Shown here: piece after piece, positions 31,440-43,656 of the stretch | Layout: the number at the start of each line of letters is the position of its first letter | How positions within the stretch are numbered: the stretch's first letter is position 1 | From: Symsagittifera roscoffensis | Lineage: Eukaryota > Xenacoelomorpha > Acoela > Convolutidae | Reading direction: 5' to 3' | Assembly (NCBI RefSeq): GCF_963678635.1 | Contig: NC_087070.1 | Coordinates: 27,280,057 to 27,344,056 of the forward strand | DNA: 64,000 nucleotides | Translations under genes and position numbers: made by a program | The notes under the pieces: model-generated | The model's input: only the letters and a program-made list of their open reading frames with translations | Database searches by the model: none | What the model was told of the DNA's origin: nothing

Positions 31440-31995
31440 GACTTACGCCCTCGATAAAACAGCTCTAGAGCTTGCACGTTGATTTTTACCAGGAGCTTGC
31501 GGGTGTCATAGATGAGGTTAACTGGTAGGTTCAAATGTCCCTCCTTCAGGATGATCTTTGTCACGCGATAGGTAGGTCATTGGAACTTGATGCCCGCTAT
31601 CCTCAGGGTCTCACTTAGCTCATCTTCACAATGTCGAAATTGCACCGATGCTCGAGTTCGACGGGCATGATCCGTCTAAGTGTTGACTAGCACGCTTCTC
31701 AAGTGAAAGTTCGCCGCCGACGAATATTAAATTTCTTGTCTGTATGCACCTCTACAGGCCCTTTCCTTTGACCTCCCATTCTGAACTTTTATTGATTTCG
31801 GAATTTTAGTTTCATCAGAACGGGATTCCGAATCTTCCCCAACCAGCACATCATCGCTCATTTGTCCCCTTAAGACACTTTGCTTAAACCTGTTCAAGAT
31901 GGTGCCATCCAGGATGCTGACATGCAGCACCAAATGCCTGTAAGCAGAGATAAGAGGATCAGGTAAGGAACAAGCCACTGCTGGATCGTAGATAT
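31440..31995 (-). pseudogene. Second decayed paralogue of the third gene
   Basis: This closely resembles 29404-30010 (offset about 2.03 kb) with independent indels. The right end is cut at about 31995 by the start of LINE family B sequence. Confidence 0.7.
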
Positions 31996-32004
31996 TTTGA
32001 GATA

Positions 32005-35000
32005 ATGAATGATAATCAATCTATCTGCGATGATGATCTTATTTTTGACCAAGTTGACCTTTGCGAACGAGACGAAATAAATGAATTATTGGGGAAAATA
32101 CAAGGACTATCGGGAGATCCAAAATTGCTTGAAGTAGTTACACAGTTAGTCAATATAGTAGTCAAGCAAAGCAAAGAGATCAAAAACTTGAAGGCGGATC
32201 AATCGGAATTCGAGTAAAGGATCATACAAAATCAGAACGAAATTTACGATGTATCCGAAAGAGTAGTAGATCTTGAGAAGTACTCTCGTAAGTTATGCCT
32301 GACTTTCTCCAACATTGATATCACAACAGACAATAGGCGATATTCTGCAAATTATGAGTAACATCATGTCGATTACTATTCCCAGACATAATATTGCCGC
32401 CTGTCATCCTTTGAAACCTGGAAGAAATGCGCCTGTAATTGTGAAATTCATATATCATGCGGATCGTGACGTTGTTTGGAGGCGCAGATCATGGTTGAAA
32501 AATTTCCGGAACAATAAAGGACAACCAGTGTTTATCGAAGAATGCTTATCCCCTCGCGACAGAGCAATTCGATCAGAAGCGATAGCCAATCGTATCCCAT
32601 ATTATACTCACAAACAAGATGTGTATGCCAATAACCCTAACAAACCACATCCTAACCCCGTAAAAGTGAAAACCAAAGCTGAATTGCATGCATTAACTGG
32701 AACATTAACTGAAACCAGAAAGCCGAAAGAGTCCAATCGATTAAATTGAGCTGATGATGTTATATAAACGCCAAAACTGTCAACTTCCAATGACGAAGCA
32801 AAAGCATCCTATGCGACGATCCGTAAAAAAGCGAAAGATAAATTTTTCTCCCTTTGAGGAGAAGGATGAAACTCAATCGATTGCAAGTGAAATTGTAAAT
32901 GCAATTGTTCCTCATATCCTTGCAGCTTTAAAGCCAACTACCACAGCCCTTAATTACAATGTTTTGCCAACACCAGGCACAAAGTCAGAAGGTGATTTTC
33001 GCGTCGAACAGTCAACTGGTACCTAACCATAATTCTGTCTCATCCAATTTATCTGATGCTAATAATGATTTCTCAGTTCTGCATTTGAATACCATGTCAC
33101 TAAAACCGCACTTTGAAAAATTGGAAGCACTTATACTAAGTCTTGAGTCACCACCAGGTATAATTTGCTTAAATGAAACTTGGCTTAATGATAATGATAA
33201 CTCTAAAGGATATCTTGTTAATGGATATTATGATTTTTAAGTAAAAAAACCGCACTAATGTAAGGGGAGGAGGGGTTATGATCCAAGTTAAGGAAAAAGT
33301 GAAAATACTCAGGCAACTGCAAACACCATTTGAAGAATCGATCTTTGCTGAAGTCGAGAAAAAGTTTTTTCGGTTGAAAATAGGTGTTGTTTACAACCCA
33401 TCTAGAACAAACAAATTGCAGCTCGGTAATCAGCTTGAAGATTTCTTGGAAATGAATAATTCAACATCGGAAAAGGTCCTCATATGTGGAGATTTTAACA
33501 TCAATACGCTACTGGACAATCAGCTTTCAGTTAACTACATAAATAGCATCATTTCTAATGGGTTTGAAATTTTTGGTATAGAACCGACTCGCGTATCAGC
33601 AACATCATCTACATGTATCGACCACTTTATCTATAAGAATTTATCGGATGCTAGAACGAAAGTCATGCAGTATGAAGAAATTGCTGATCATTATCCGATC
33701 CTAATCATCTGGCCAGTAAAACAAATTTCTTCAGATTCTATATACACTTTTAGAGATACCAATTTTCTAAAATACAAATCAAAGATAAGTTTTTTCTCAA
33801 ACATTCAAAATTATCATTCGAAGCGAATGAAAATGGGTTTCTACTAATGGAAGATCCCCAGCAAGCCTTTGACAGCTTTCAATCTATCTTTGAAAAAGTG
33901 TTAAACCGATCCACCATGGTTCAACAACGCGTTAAAAAATCTTAGAACAAAGAGGAACAAAGCCCACAGAAACTGGAAAAAAAACACTGAAAATAAGTCT
34001 TTATTGAATACTTTTACTAATCTAAGAAAAAAATTCGAACAAGCGGTCAAAATGAATAACTGAAAATTTTATTGGAATAAATTTAAGAATTGTATTGGTG
34101 ACTCAAGACAAACATATAAATTACTTAATGAGCTAAATGGAAAATTTATATCTCGTTTTAAAGCGCCCTTTCTTGAATCATGCCAAAAACTAAATGATAA
34201 TCCAACTGAAAAAGATGTAGCAAATAGATTCAATGATTTTTTCATCAACATTGGTGAAAACTTGAAAACAGTTATTCCAAATGTATCTCCACCTCCAGTA
34301 CCTAAATTAAATTGGTCAATGTATCTATAGAGAGCAACGCCATCAGAAATTAATGATATTGTTGTCAATTAGACAACAAATCAACATCCGGGGATGACTA
34401 TATTAGCAATCAAATAGTGAAAGCATCTAAAAACGTTACTTCCCCATTTCTATAGTTTCTAGTCAACCTTTCTTTTGAAAAAGGCATATTTCCTTCTGCT
34501 TTGCGTAAAGCGAGAGTAATTCCTGTTCATAAAGACAATTCCCGATTAGTTGAAAATAATTACCGGCCAATCTCTTTACTTATTGTATGGAGCAAGGTAT
34601 ACGAAAGAACAATGTATAATCGAATCTACGCATATTTGGAAAAATTCGCTTTGTTGTATAGCAAGCAATTTGGGTTCAGATCAAAACACAGTACAATAGA
34701 AGCAGTTGTTGAGCTAACTGAAAAAATAAGACTTAAAAACTCGTTTAAGGAGGCTTATTGTTTTTTCCTTGATTTAAGAAAAGCTTTTGATACTCTTGAT
34801 CATGAAATACTTCTGACGAAACTTGATGTATATGGCATTAGAGGCAATTGCTTAAACTGGGTTAGGTCCTACCTCAACGATCGTCAACAACGAGTTGAAG
34901 TAAATGGTGTTTCTTCAGATTGGAAAAAAAATAAAATGCGGCGTCCCACAAGGATCGATTTTAGGACCGTTGCTTTTCCTTATATAAATTAATGATTTGC

Positions 35001-35773
35001 CCGTGACATGTAAAACAGCAGAAGTAATCTTATTTGTAGATGACACCAACATAACTGCTATAGGCTGCCAGATGATAGATATTAAAGATGATCTTCGTCA
35101 TCTTGACCATTGGTTACATGGAAATAAGCTAATTATAAATAATATAAGACAATACAAATGAACATAAAAAGTGCTTCCAATTCAAAATTCACACTCAATT
35201 GCTCAGAGGTGATTAATAAACCTGTTTGTAAATTTCTAGGTTTATATATTGACTATAAATTATCATTTCGAAGTCATATCGATTCGGTGAAAATGAGACT
35301 CGGAAAACAATGCGGGATTTTATCGAAACTAAGACCTTATGCGCCACGAAATCAATTGCTTGAATACTATAGAAGTAATGTGGCTCCTATCTTTCAATAC
35401 GGAATTCTTATATCCGGTTGTTGGAGCTACAGTTTGCTTGAATGTTTATTTCTACTGCAAAAGAAAATTCTTAAATTCATCTATTTTCGAAAGCGTAGCG
35501 ATAGTTCTCGTGATATTTTTCTAGAGAACAAATTCTTATCGGTGTTTGAAATTTGTTGACGAACTACTCAAGTTCGTGTTTCGTGCTGTCACAAAGTCTC
35601 TCTCTCTCAAAGTTTTTTAAACAATCTGTTCTCCTTTGAAAAGAAAACAAGGGCCACGAGACTGTCGAAAACAAAACTATTAGCTGAACCCATATGTAAG
35701 AAAAAAATCGATCGGTTTTCCGTTCGATATCGTGCTACCAAGCTTTTCAACCTTCTCTCAGCGCAAAAGTTAA
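32005..35773 (+). mobile_element. LINE family B, copy A (degenerate)
   Basis: This is a second CR1/Jockey-type LINE in plus orientation. ORF1 pieces lie at 32005-32749, endonuclease pieces at about 32959-33847 (GDFNIN visible, SDH changed to ADH) and reverse transcriptase pieces at about 34500-35560 (NYRPISLL, FLDLRKAFDTL). The polymerase motif is altered from FADD to FVDD. Multiple frameshifts and stops make it inactive. Its 5' end at about 32000 interrupts the decayed third-gene paralogue. The 3' end runs into a palindrome. Confidence 0.85.
32315..32749 (+). pseudogene. LINE B ORF1 fragment
   Basis: The 144 codons carry an RRM-like core (NAPVIVKF, then a positively charged WRRRSW segment) and the conserved FIEECLSPRD region. 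The upstream 70 codons of ORF1 (32005-32217) are in another frame. The same fragment is repeated in copies B and C. Confidence 0.7.
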
Positions 35774-36333
35774 TCCCCGAGGATATTGAAAGATATTCGA
35801 AAACAGAATTAGTAACATTTTATCATACATTTAAAACTGTATCTTTAGTGCAAAATGAAGAGTTAATCGATTACATATTCAAATTATAAAAAAAAGAAAA
35901 AATTTATTGAACCCGTGGTTAATTGCTGACGGGGTGTATTTTAGGGTTGAGGTTCTAACGCTAAAATTTGACCTTCCAGAAACTCTTAGCTTAAGAGATT
36001 TGGACGATTTTACGATTTTAAAAAAAATACTCAAAAACTTATATTTTGAAAATTTAATCGAATTAGATTTTTTTTTCTAAGATTTTGAGTATTTTTTTAA
36101 AAGTGTAAAATCGTCCATATCTCTTAAGCTAAGAGTTTCTGGAAGGTCAAATTTAAGCGTTAGAACCTCAACCCTAAAATACACCCCCGTCAGCATTTAA
36201 CCACGGGTTCAAAAAATTTTTTCTTTTTATAATTTGATCTAATCGATTAACTCTTCATTTTGCACTAAAGATACAGTTTTAAATGTATAAAATGTTACTA
36301 ATTCTGTTTTCGAATATTTTTCAATATCCTCGG
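35774..36333. repeat. Palindrome of about 560 bp between LINE B copies A and B
   Basis: Arms of about 250 bp (35774-36036 and 36083-36333) are inverted copies around a spacer of about 45 bp. The outer arm portions are LINE B 3' sequence. The inner portions run from tgctgacggggtgtatttta to its inverse and resemble a hairpin element. Right after it, copy B begins inside ORF1. Confidence 0.92.
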
Positions 36334-36338
36334 GTCGT

Positions 36339-38490
36339 AACGTTGTTTGGAGGCGCAGATCATGGTTGAAAAATTTCCGGAACAATAAAGGACAACCAGT
36401 GTTTATCGAAGAATGCTTATCCCCTCGCGACAGAGCAATTCGATCAGAAGCGATAGCCAATCGTATCCCATATTATACTCACAAACAAGATGTGTATGCC
36501 AATAACCCTAACAAACCACATCCTAACCCCGTAAAAGTGAAAACCAAAGCTGAATTGCATGCATTAACTGGAACATTAACTGAAACCAGAAAGCCGAAAG
36601 AGTCCAATCGATTAAATTGGGCTGATGATGTTATATAAACGCCAAAACTGTCAACTTCCAATGACGAAGCAAAAGCGAACAATCCTATGCGACGACCCGT
36701 AAAAAAGCGAAAGATAAATCTTTCTCCCTTTGAGGAGAAGGATGAAACTCAATCGATTGCAAGTGAAATTGTAAATGCAATTGTTCCTCATATCCTTGCA
36801 GCTTTAAAAACAACTACCACAGCCCTTAATTACAATGTTTTGCCAACACCAGGCACAATGTCAGAAGGTGCTTTTCGCGTCGAACAGTCAACTGGTACCT
36901 AACCATAATTCTGTCTCATCCAATTTATCTGATGCTAATAATGATTTCTCAGTTCTGCATTTGAATACCATGTCACTAAAACCGCACTTTGAAAAATTGG
37001 AAGCACTTATACTAAGTCTTGAGTCACCACCAGGTATAATTTGCTTAAGTGAAACTTGGTTTAATGATAATGATAACTCTAAAGGATATCTTGTTAATGG
37101 ATATTATGATTTTTTAGTTAAAAAAACCGCACTAATGTAAGGGGAGGAGGGGTTATGATCCAAGTTAAGGAAAACGTGAAGATACTCAGGCAACTGCAAA
37201 CACCATTTGAAGAATCGATCTTTGCTGAAGTCGAGAAAAAGTTATTTCGGTTGAAATTAGGTGTTGTTTACAACCCACCGAGAACAAACAAATTGCAGTT
37301 CGGTAATCAGCTTGAAGATTTCTTGGAAATTAAATAATTCAACATCGGAAAAGGTCCTCATATGTGGAGATTTTAACATCAACACGCTACTGGACAATCA
37401 GCTTTCAACTAACTACATAAATAGCATCATAACTACATAAATAGCATCATAAATAAGCATCTAAGGAGGCTTATTGTTTTTTCCTTGATTTAAGAAAAGC
37501 TTTTGATACTCTTGATCATGAAATACTTCTGACGAAGATTGATGTATATGGCATTAGAGGCAATTGCTTAAACTGGGTTAGGTCCTACCTCAACGATCGT
37601 CAACAACGAGTTGAAGTAAATGGTGTTTCTTCAGATCGGAAAAAAAATAAAATGCGGCGTCCCACAAGGATCGATTTTAGGACCGTTGCTTTTCCTTATA
37701 TAAATTAATGATTTGCCCGTGACATGTAAAACAGCAGAAGTAATCTTATTTGTAGATGACACCAACATAACTGCTATAGGCTGCCAGATGATAGATATTA
37801 AAGATGATCTTCGTCATCTTGACCATTGGTTACATGGAAATAAGCTAATTATAAATAATATAAGACAATACAAATGAACATAAAAAGTGCTTCCAATTCA
37901 AAATTCACACTCAATTGCTCAGAGGTGATTAATAAACCTGTTTGTAAATTTCTAGGTTTATATATTGACTATAAATTATCATTTCGAAGTCATATCGATT
38001 CGGTGAAAATGAGACTCGGAAAACAATGCGGGATTTTATCGAAACTAAGACCTTATGCGCCACGAAATCAATTGCTTGAATACTATAGAAGTAATGTGGC
38101 TCCTATCTTTCAATACGGAATTCTTATATCCGGTTGTTGGAGCTACAGTTTGCTTGAATGTTTATTTCTACTGCAAAAGAAAATTCTTAAATTCATCTAT
38201 TTTCGAAAGCGTAGCGATAGTTCTCGTGATATTTTTCTAGAGAACAAATTCTTATCGGTGTTTGAAATTTGTTGACGAACTACTCAAGTTCGTGTTTCGT
38301 GCTGTCACAAAGTCTCTCTCTCTCAAAGTTTTTTAAACAATCTGTTCTCCTTTGAAAAGAAAACAAGGGCCACGAGACTGTCGAAAACAAAACTATTAGC
38401 TGAACCCATATGTAAGAAAAAAATCGATCGGTTTTCCGTTCGATATCGTGCTACCAAGCTTTTCAACCTTCTCTCAGCGCAAAAGTTAAT
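36339..38490 (+). mobile_element. LINE family B, copy B (internally deleted)
   Basis: It starts within ORF1 at the same base as copy C, has ORF1 and endonuclease pieces to about 37430, and then jumps to reverse transcriptase at about 37464, losing about 1.2 kb present in copy A. A duplicated ataaatagcatcataa motif marks the deletion. It is almost identical to copy A in its 3' half. Confidence 0.88.
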
Positions 38491-39053
38491 CCCCGAGGAT
38501 ATTGAAAGATATTCGAAAACAGAATTAGTAACATTTTATCATACATTTAAAACTGTATCTTTAGTGCAAAATGAAGAGTTAATCGATTACATATTCAAAT
38601 TATAAAAAAAAGAAAAAATTTATTGAACCCGTGGTTAATTGCCGACGGGGTGTATTTTAGGGTTGAGGTTCTAACGCTAAAATTTGACCTTCCAGAAACT
38701 CTTAGCTTAAGAGATTTGGACGATTTTACGATTTTAAAAAAAATACTCAAAAACTTATATTTTGAAAATTTAATCGAATTAGATTTTTTTTTCTAAGATT
38801 TTGAGTATTTTTTTAAAAGTGTAAAATCGTCCATATCTCTTAAGCTAAGTGTTTCTGGAAGGTCAAATTTAAGCGTTAGAACCTCAACCCTAAAATACAC
38901 CCCCGTCAGCATTTAACCACGGGTTCAATAAATTTTTTCTTTTTATAATTTGAATATCTAATCGATTAACTCTTCATTTTGCACTAAAGATACAGTTTTA
39001 AATGTATAAAATGTTACTAATTCTGTTTTCGAATATTTTTCAATATCCTCGGG
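38491..39053. repeat. Palindrome between LINE B copies B and C
   Basis: This has the same structure as 35774-36333, with near-identical arms and spacer, again ending at the ctcggg/tcgtaacg junction where copy C starts. The repeat of the exact junction shows the unit was amplified after the palindrome formed. Confidence 0.92.
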
Positions 39054-39058
39054 TCGTA

Positions 39059-42000
39059 ACGTTGTTTGGAGGCGCAGATCATGGTTGAAAAATTTCCGGA
39101 ACAATAAAGGACAACCAGTGTTTATCGAAGAATGCTTATCCCCTCGCGACAGAGCAATTCGATCAGAAGCGATAGCCAATCGTATCCCATATTATACTCA
39201 CAAACAAGATGTGTATGCCAATAACCCTAACAAACCACATCCTAACCCCGTAAAAGTGAAAACCAAAGCTGAATTGCATGCATTAACTGGAACATTAACT
39301 GAAACCAGAAAGCCGAAAGAGTCCAATCGATTAAATTGGGCTGATGATGTTATATAAACGCCAAAACTGTCAACTTCCAATGACGAAGCAAAAGCGAACA
39401 ATCCTATGCGACGACCCGTAAAAAAGCGAAAGATAAATCTTTCTCCCTTTGAGGAGAAGGATGAAACTCAATCGATTGCAAGTGAAATTGTAAATGCAAT
39501 TGTTCCTCATATCCTTGCAGCTTTAAAAACAACTACCACAGCCCTTAATTACAATGTTTTGCCAACACCAGGCACAATGTCAGAAGGTGCTTTTCGCGTC
39601 GAACAGTCAACTGGTACCTAACCATAATTCTGTCTCATCCAATTTATCTGATGCTAATAATGATTTCTCAGTTCTGCATTTGAATACCATGTCACTAAAA
39701 CCGCACTTTGAAAAATTGGAAGCACTTATACTAAGTCTTGAGTCACCACCAGGTATAATTTGCTTAAGTGAAACTTGGTTTAATGATAATGATAACTCTA
39801 AAGGATATCTTGTTAATGGATATTATGATTTTTTAGTAAAAAAACCGCACTAATGTAAGGGGAGGAGGGGTTATGATCCAAGTTAAGGAAAACGTGAAGA
39901 TACTCAGGCAACTGCAAACACCATTTGAAGAATCGATCTTTGCTGAAGTCGAGAAAAAGTTATTTCGGTTGAAATTAGGTGTTGTTTACAACCCACCGAG
40001 AACAAACAAATTGCAGTTCGGTAATCAGCTTGAAGATTTCTTGGAAATTAAATAATTCAACATCGGAAAAGGTCCTCATATGTGGAGATTTTAACATCAA
40101 CACGCTACTGGACAATCAGCTTTCAACTAACTAAATAAATAGCATCATCTCTAATGGGTTTGAAATTTTTGGTATAGAACCGACTCGCGTATCAGCAACA
40201 TCATCTACATGTATCGACCACTTTATCTATAGGAATTTATCGGATGCTAGAACGAAACCATGCAGTATGAAGAAATTGCTGATCATGATCCGATCCTAAT
40301 CATCTGGCCAGTAAAACAAATTTGTTCAGATTCTATATACACTTTTAGAGATACCAATTTTCTAAAATACAAATCAAAGCTGAGTTTTTTTCTCAAACAT
40401 TTAAAACTATCATTTGAAGCGAATGAAAATGGGATTCTACTTATGGAAGATCCCCTGCAAGCCTTTGACAGCTTTCAATCTATCTTTGAAAATGTGTTAA
40501 ACCGATATGCGCCAATCCAGAAAATTAACCCTAGCAAGAAACCACATCCACCAGGGTTCAACAACGCGTTAAAAAATCTTAGAACAAAGAGTAACAAAGC
40601 TCACAGAAACTGGAAAACAACACTGAAAATAGTACTTTATTGAATACTTTTACAAATCTAAGAAAAAAATTCGAACAAGCGGTCAAAATGAGTAAACGAA
40701 AATTTTATTGGAATAAATTTAAGAATTTTATTGGTGACTCAAGACAAACATATAAATTACTTAATGAGCTAAATGGAAAATTTATATCTCGTTTTAAAGC
40801 GCCCTTTCTTGAATCATGCCAAAAACTAAATGATAATCCAACTGAAAAAGATGTAGCAAATAGATTCAATGATTTTTTCATCAACATTGGTGAAAACTTG
40901 AAAACAGTTATTCCAAATGTATCTCCACCTCCAGTACCCAAATTAAATTGGTCAATGTATCTATAGAGAGCAACGCCATCAGAAATAAATGACATTAGTT
41001 GTCAATTAGACAACAAATCAACATCCGGGGATGACTATATTACCAATCAAATAGTGAAACCATCTAAAAACGTTACTTCCCCATTTCTATAGTTTCTAGT
41101 CAACCTTTCTTTTGAAAAAGGCATATTTCCTTCTGCTTTGCGTAAAGCGAGAGTAATTCCTGTTCATAAAGACAATTCCCGATTAGTTGAAAATAATTAC
41201 CGGCCAATCTCTTTACTTATTGTATGGAGCAAGGTATACGAAAGAACAATGTATAATCGAATCTACGCATATTTGGAAAAATTCGCTTTGTTGTATAGCA
41301 AGCAATTTGGGTTTAGATCAAAACACAGTACAATAGAAGCAGTTGTTGAGCTAACTGAAAAAATAAGACTTAAAAACTCGTTTAAGGAGGCTTATAGTTT
41401 TTTCCTTGATTTAAGAAAAGCTTTTGATACTCTTGATCATGAAATACTTCTGACGAAACTTGATGTATATGGCATTAGAGGCAATTGCTTAAACTGGTTT
41501 AGGTCCTACCTCAACGATCGTCAACAACGAGTTGAAGTAAATGGTGTTTCTTCAGATTGGAAAAAAATAAATGAGGCGTCCCACAAGGATCGATTTTAGG
41601 ACCGTTGCTTTTCCTTATATATATTAATGATTTGCCCGTGACATGTAAAACAGCAGAAGTAATCTTATTTGCAGATGACACCAACATAACTGCTATAGGC
41701 TGCCAGATGATAGATATTAAAGATGATCTTTGTCATCTTGACCATTGGTTACATGGAAATAAGCTAATTATAAATAATGATAAGACAATACAAATGAACA
41801 TAAAAAGTGCTTCCAATTCAAAGTTCACACTCAATTGCTCAGAGGTGATTAATAAACCTGTTGGTAAATTTCTAGGTTTATATATTGACTATAAATTATC
41901 ATTTCGAAGTCATATCGATTCGGTGAAAATGAGACTCGGAAAACAATGCGGGATTTTATCAAACTAAGACCTTATGCGCCACGAAACCAATTGCTTGAAT

Positions 42001-42520
42001 ACTATAGAAGTAATGTGGTTCCTATCATTCAATACGCAATTCTGATATCCGGTTGTTGGAGCTACAGTTCGCTTGAATGTTTTTTTCTACTGCAAAAGAA
42101 AATTCTTAAATTCATCTAATTTCGAAAGCGTAGCGATAGTTCTCGTGATATTTTTCTAGAGAATAAATTCTTATCGGTGTTTGAAATTCTTGTTTACGAA
42201 CTACTCAAGTTCGTGTTTCGTGCTGTCACGAAGTCTCTCTCTCAAAGTTTTTTAAACAATCTGTTCTCCTTTGAAAAGAAAACAAGGGCCACGAGACTGT
42301 CGAAAACAAAACTATTAGCTGAACTCATATGTAAGAAAAAAAATTGATCGGTTTTCCGTTCGATATCGTGCTACCAAGCTTTTCAACCTTCTCTCAGCGC
42401 AAAAGTTGATCCCCGAGGATATTGAAAGATATTCGAAAACAGAATTAGTAACATTTTATCATACATTTGAAACTGTATCTTTAGTGCAAAAATGAAGAGT
42501 TAATCGATTACATATTCAAA
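39059..42520 (+). mobile_element. LINE family B, copy C (most complete)
   Basis: Copy C has ORF1 pieces (39085-39357, 39406-39621), endonuclease pieces (about 39554-40330), and reverse transcriptase in two frames (41138-41599 and 41605-41967) with the FADD box intact, unlike the other copies. It retains the segment missing from copy B. Several frameshifts remain. Confidence 0.88.
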
Positions 42521-42555
42521 TTATAAAAAGAAAAAATTTATTGAACCCGTGGTTA

Positions 42556-42831
42556 AATGCTGACGGGGTGTATTTTAGGGTTGAGGTTCTAACGCTAAAA
42601 TTTGACCTTCCAGAAACTCTTAGCTTAAGAGATTTGGACGATTTTACGATTTTAAAAAAAAATACTCAAAAACTTATATTTTGAAAATTTAATCGAATTA
42701 GATTTTTTTTTCTAAGATTTTGAGTATTTTTTTAAAAGTGTAAAATCGTCCATATCTCTTAAGCTAAGAGTTTCTGGAAGGCCAATTTTTAGCGTTAGAA
42801 CCTCAACCCTAAAATACACCCCCGTCAGCAT
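42556..42831. repeat. Hairpin element of about 275 bp, third occurrence
   Basis: This is an inverted repeat with ends tgctgacggggtgtatttta and its complement around an AT-rich loop. Here the right arm stops at cccccgtcagcat and joins the Polinton relic, without the extended LINE arm seen at the other two sites. That makes it look like a discrete foldback or MITE-type element. Confidence 0.75.
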
Positions 42832-43450
42832 AACGCCGCCATAGAGGTTATTCGCGTTGATCATAAACACATAGATGCTAGATTGATCTGGGTTGAAGTC
42901 GGGGCATTCTTTGTTGTTTGCTTTGAAAAAGCGACTATGGAACACAGATGCAGTGCCACCTCGCATCATTATCTCGACCATTTTGAGATGCCTGCGGTCT
43001 GATATGAGCTGAACATTCTAGTCTTTGCAGATACGTTTCAAGGCGTCTCCAGCTAAGTTAAGCACTAAAATGGTGCGCGCTGTCCAGGTCATAAGTTTGG
43101 TGTTAAATTTTTTGAAACTCTTCAAAGACGCAAGCAAGAAGGAGTGTATCACAGTTAAGATACAAGTTGTGATAATCCTCCAAGTTCTGACATTTGAGCT
43201 CTCCGACAACTTTTCTTGCTTGTTCCAGATCCGCTTCTGAAACTAATAATTTTCCTCCATTCAAAACATTGGACCAATGTTATAAGGGAGGCAGGTCTCT
43301 TCTGCAAAATTTTCTGTAAGATGTACGAATAAGGGTAGAAAGCTTTTTGTCGTATCAGACATCGTGGCTTTTTCGTCTCGTTTGCAAAATACTCGTTCAA
43401 AATCGACATTTTTTGCACTGGTAGATTATCAACCAATTTTAGCAAGGAAG
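42832..43450 (-). pseudogene. Polinton/Maverick-type protein-primed DNA polymerase B relic
   Basis: On the minus strand, scattered frames carry landmarks of this polymerase family: an FPYS-like block (43155-43445), DYHNLYLNCDTLLLACVF (matching the family's dYhdLYlk.DvlLLadvF), and NANNLYGG (matching DANNLYG) next to the hairpin element. The last motif has Asn in place of the metal-binding Asp. Several stops and frameshifts lie between, so the gene is long dead. Nothing else of a Polinton is seen nearby. Confidence 0.8.
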
Positions 43451-43588
43451 AATTTAAGAACTTGCAGGAGTCAATGAATCTGAGGTTCTCGGAAACTTTT
43501 GATCAGTTCTTTTCTTCTTTTTTATGGTTTTAATTAGGACTTCAATGCTTAACGATATATATTTTTTGTCGATGCTGGGTGTAACACT

Positions 43589-43656
43589 CATTGTACTGGT
43601 TGGTACTCATTGTACTGGTTGGTACTCATTGTACTGGTTTGTACTCATTGTACGCC
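43589..43656. repeat. Short tandem repeat, 19-bp unit
   Basis: The unit actcattgtactggttggt is repeated about 3.5 times directly downstream of the SGNH paralogue's 3' end. Confidence 0.9.
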
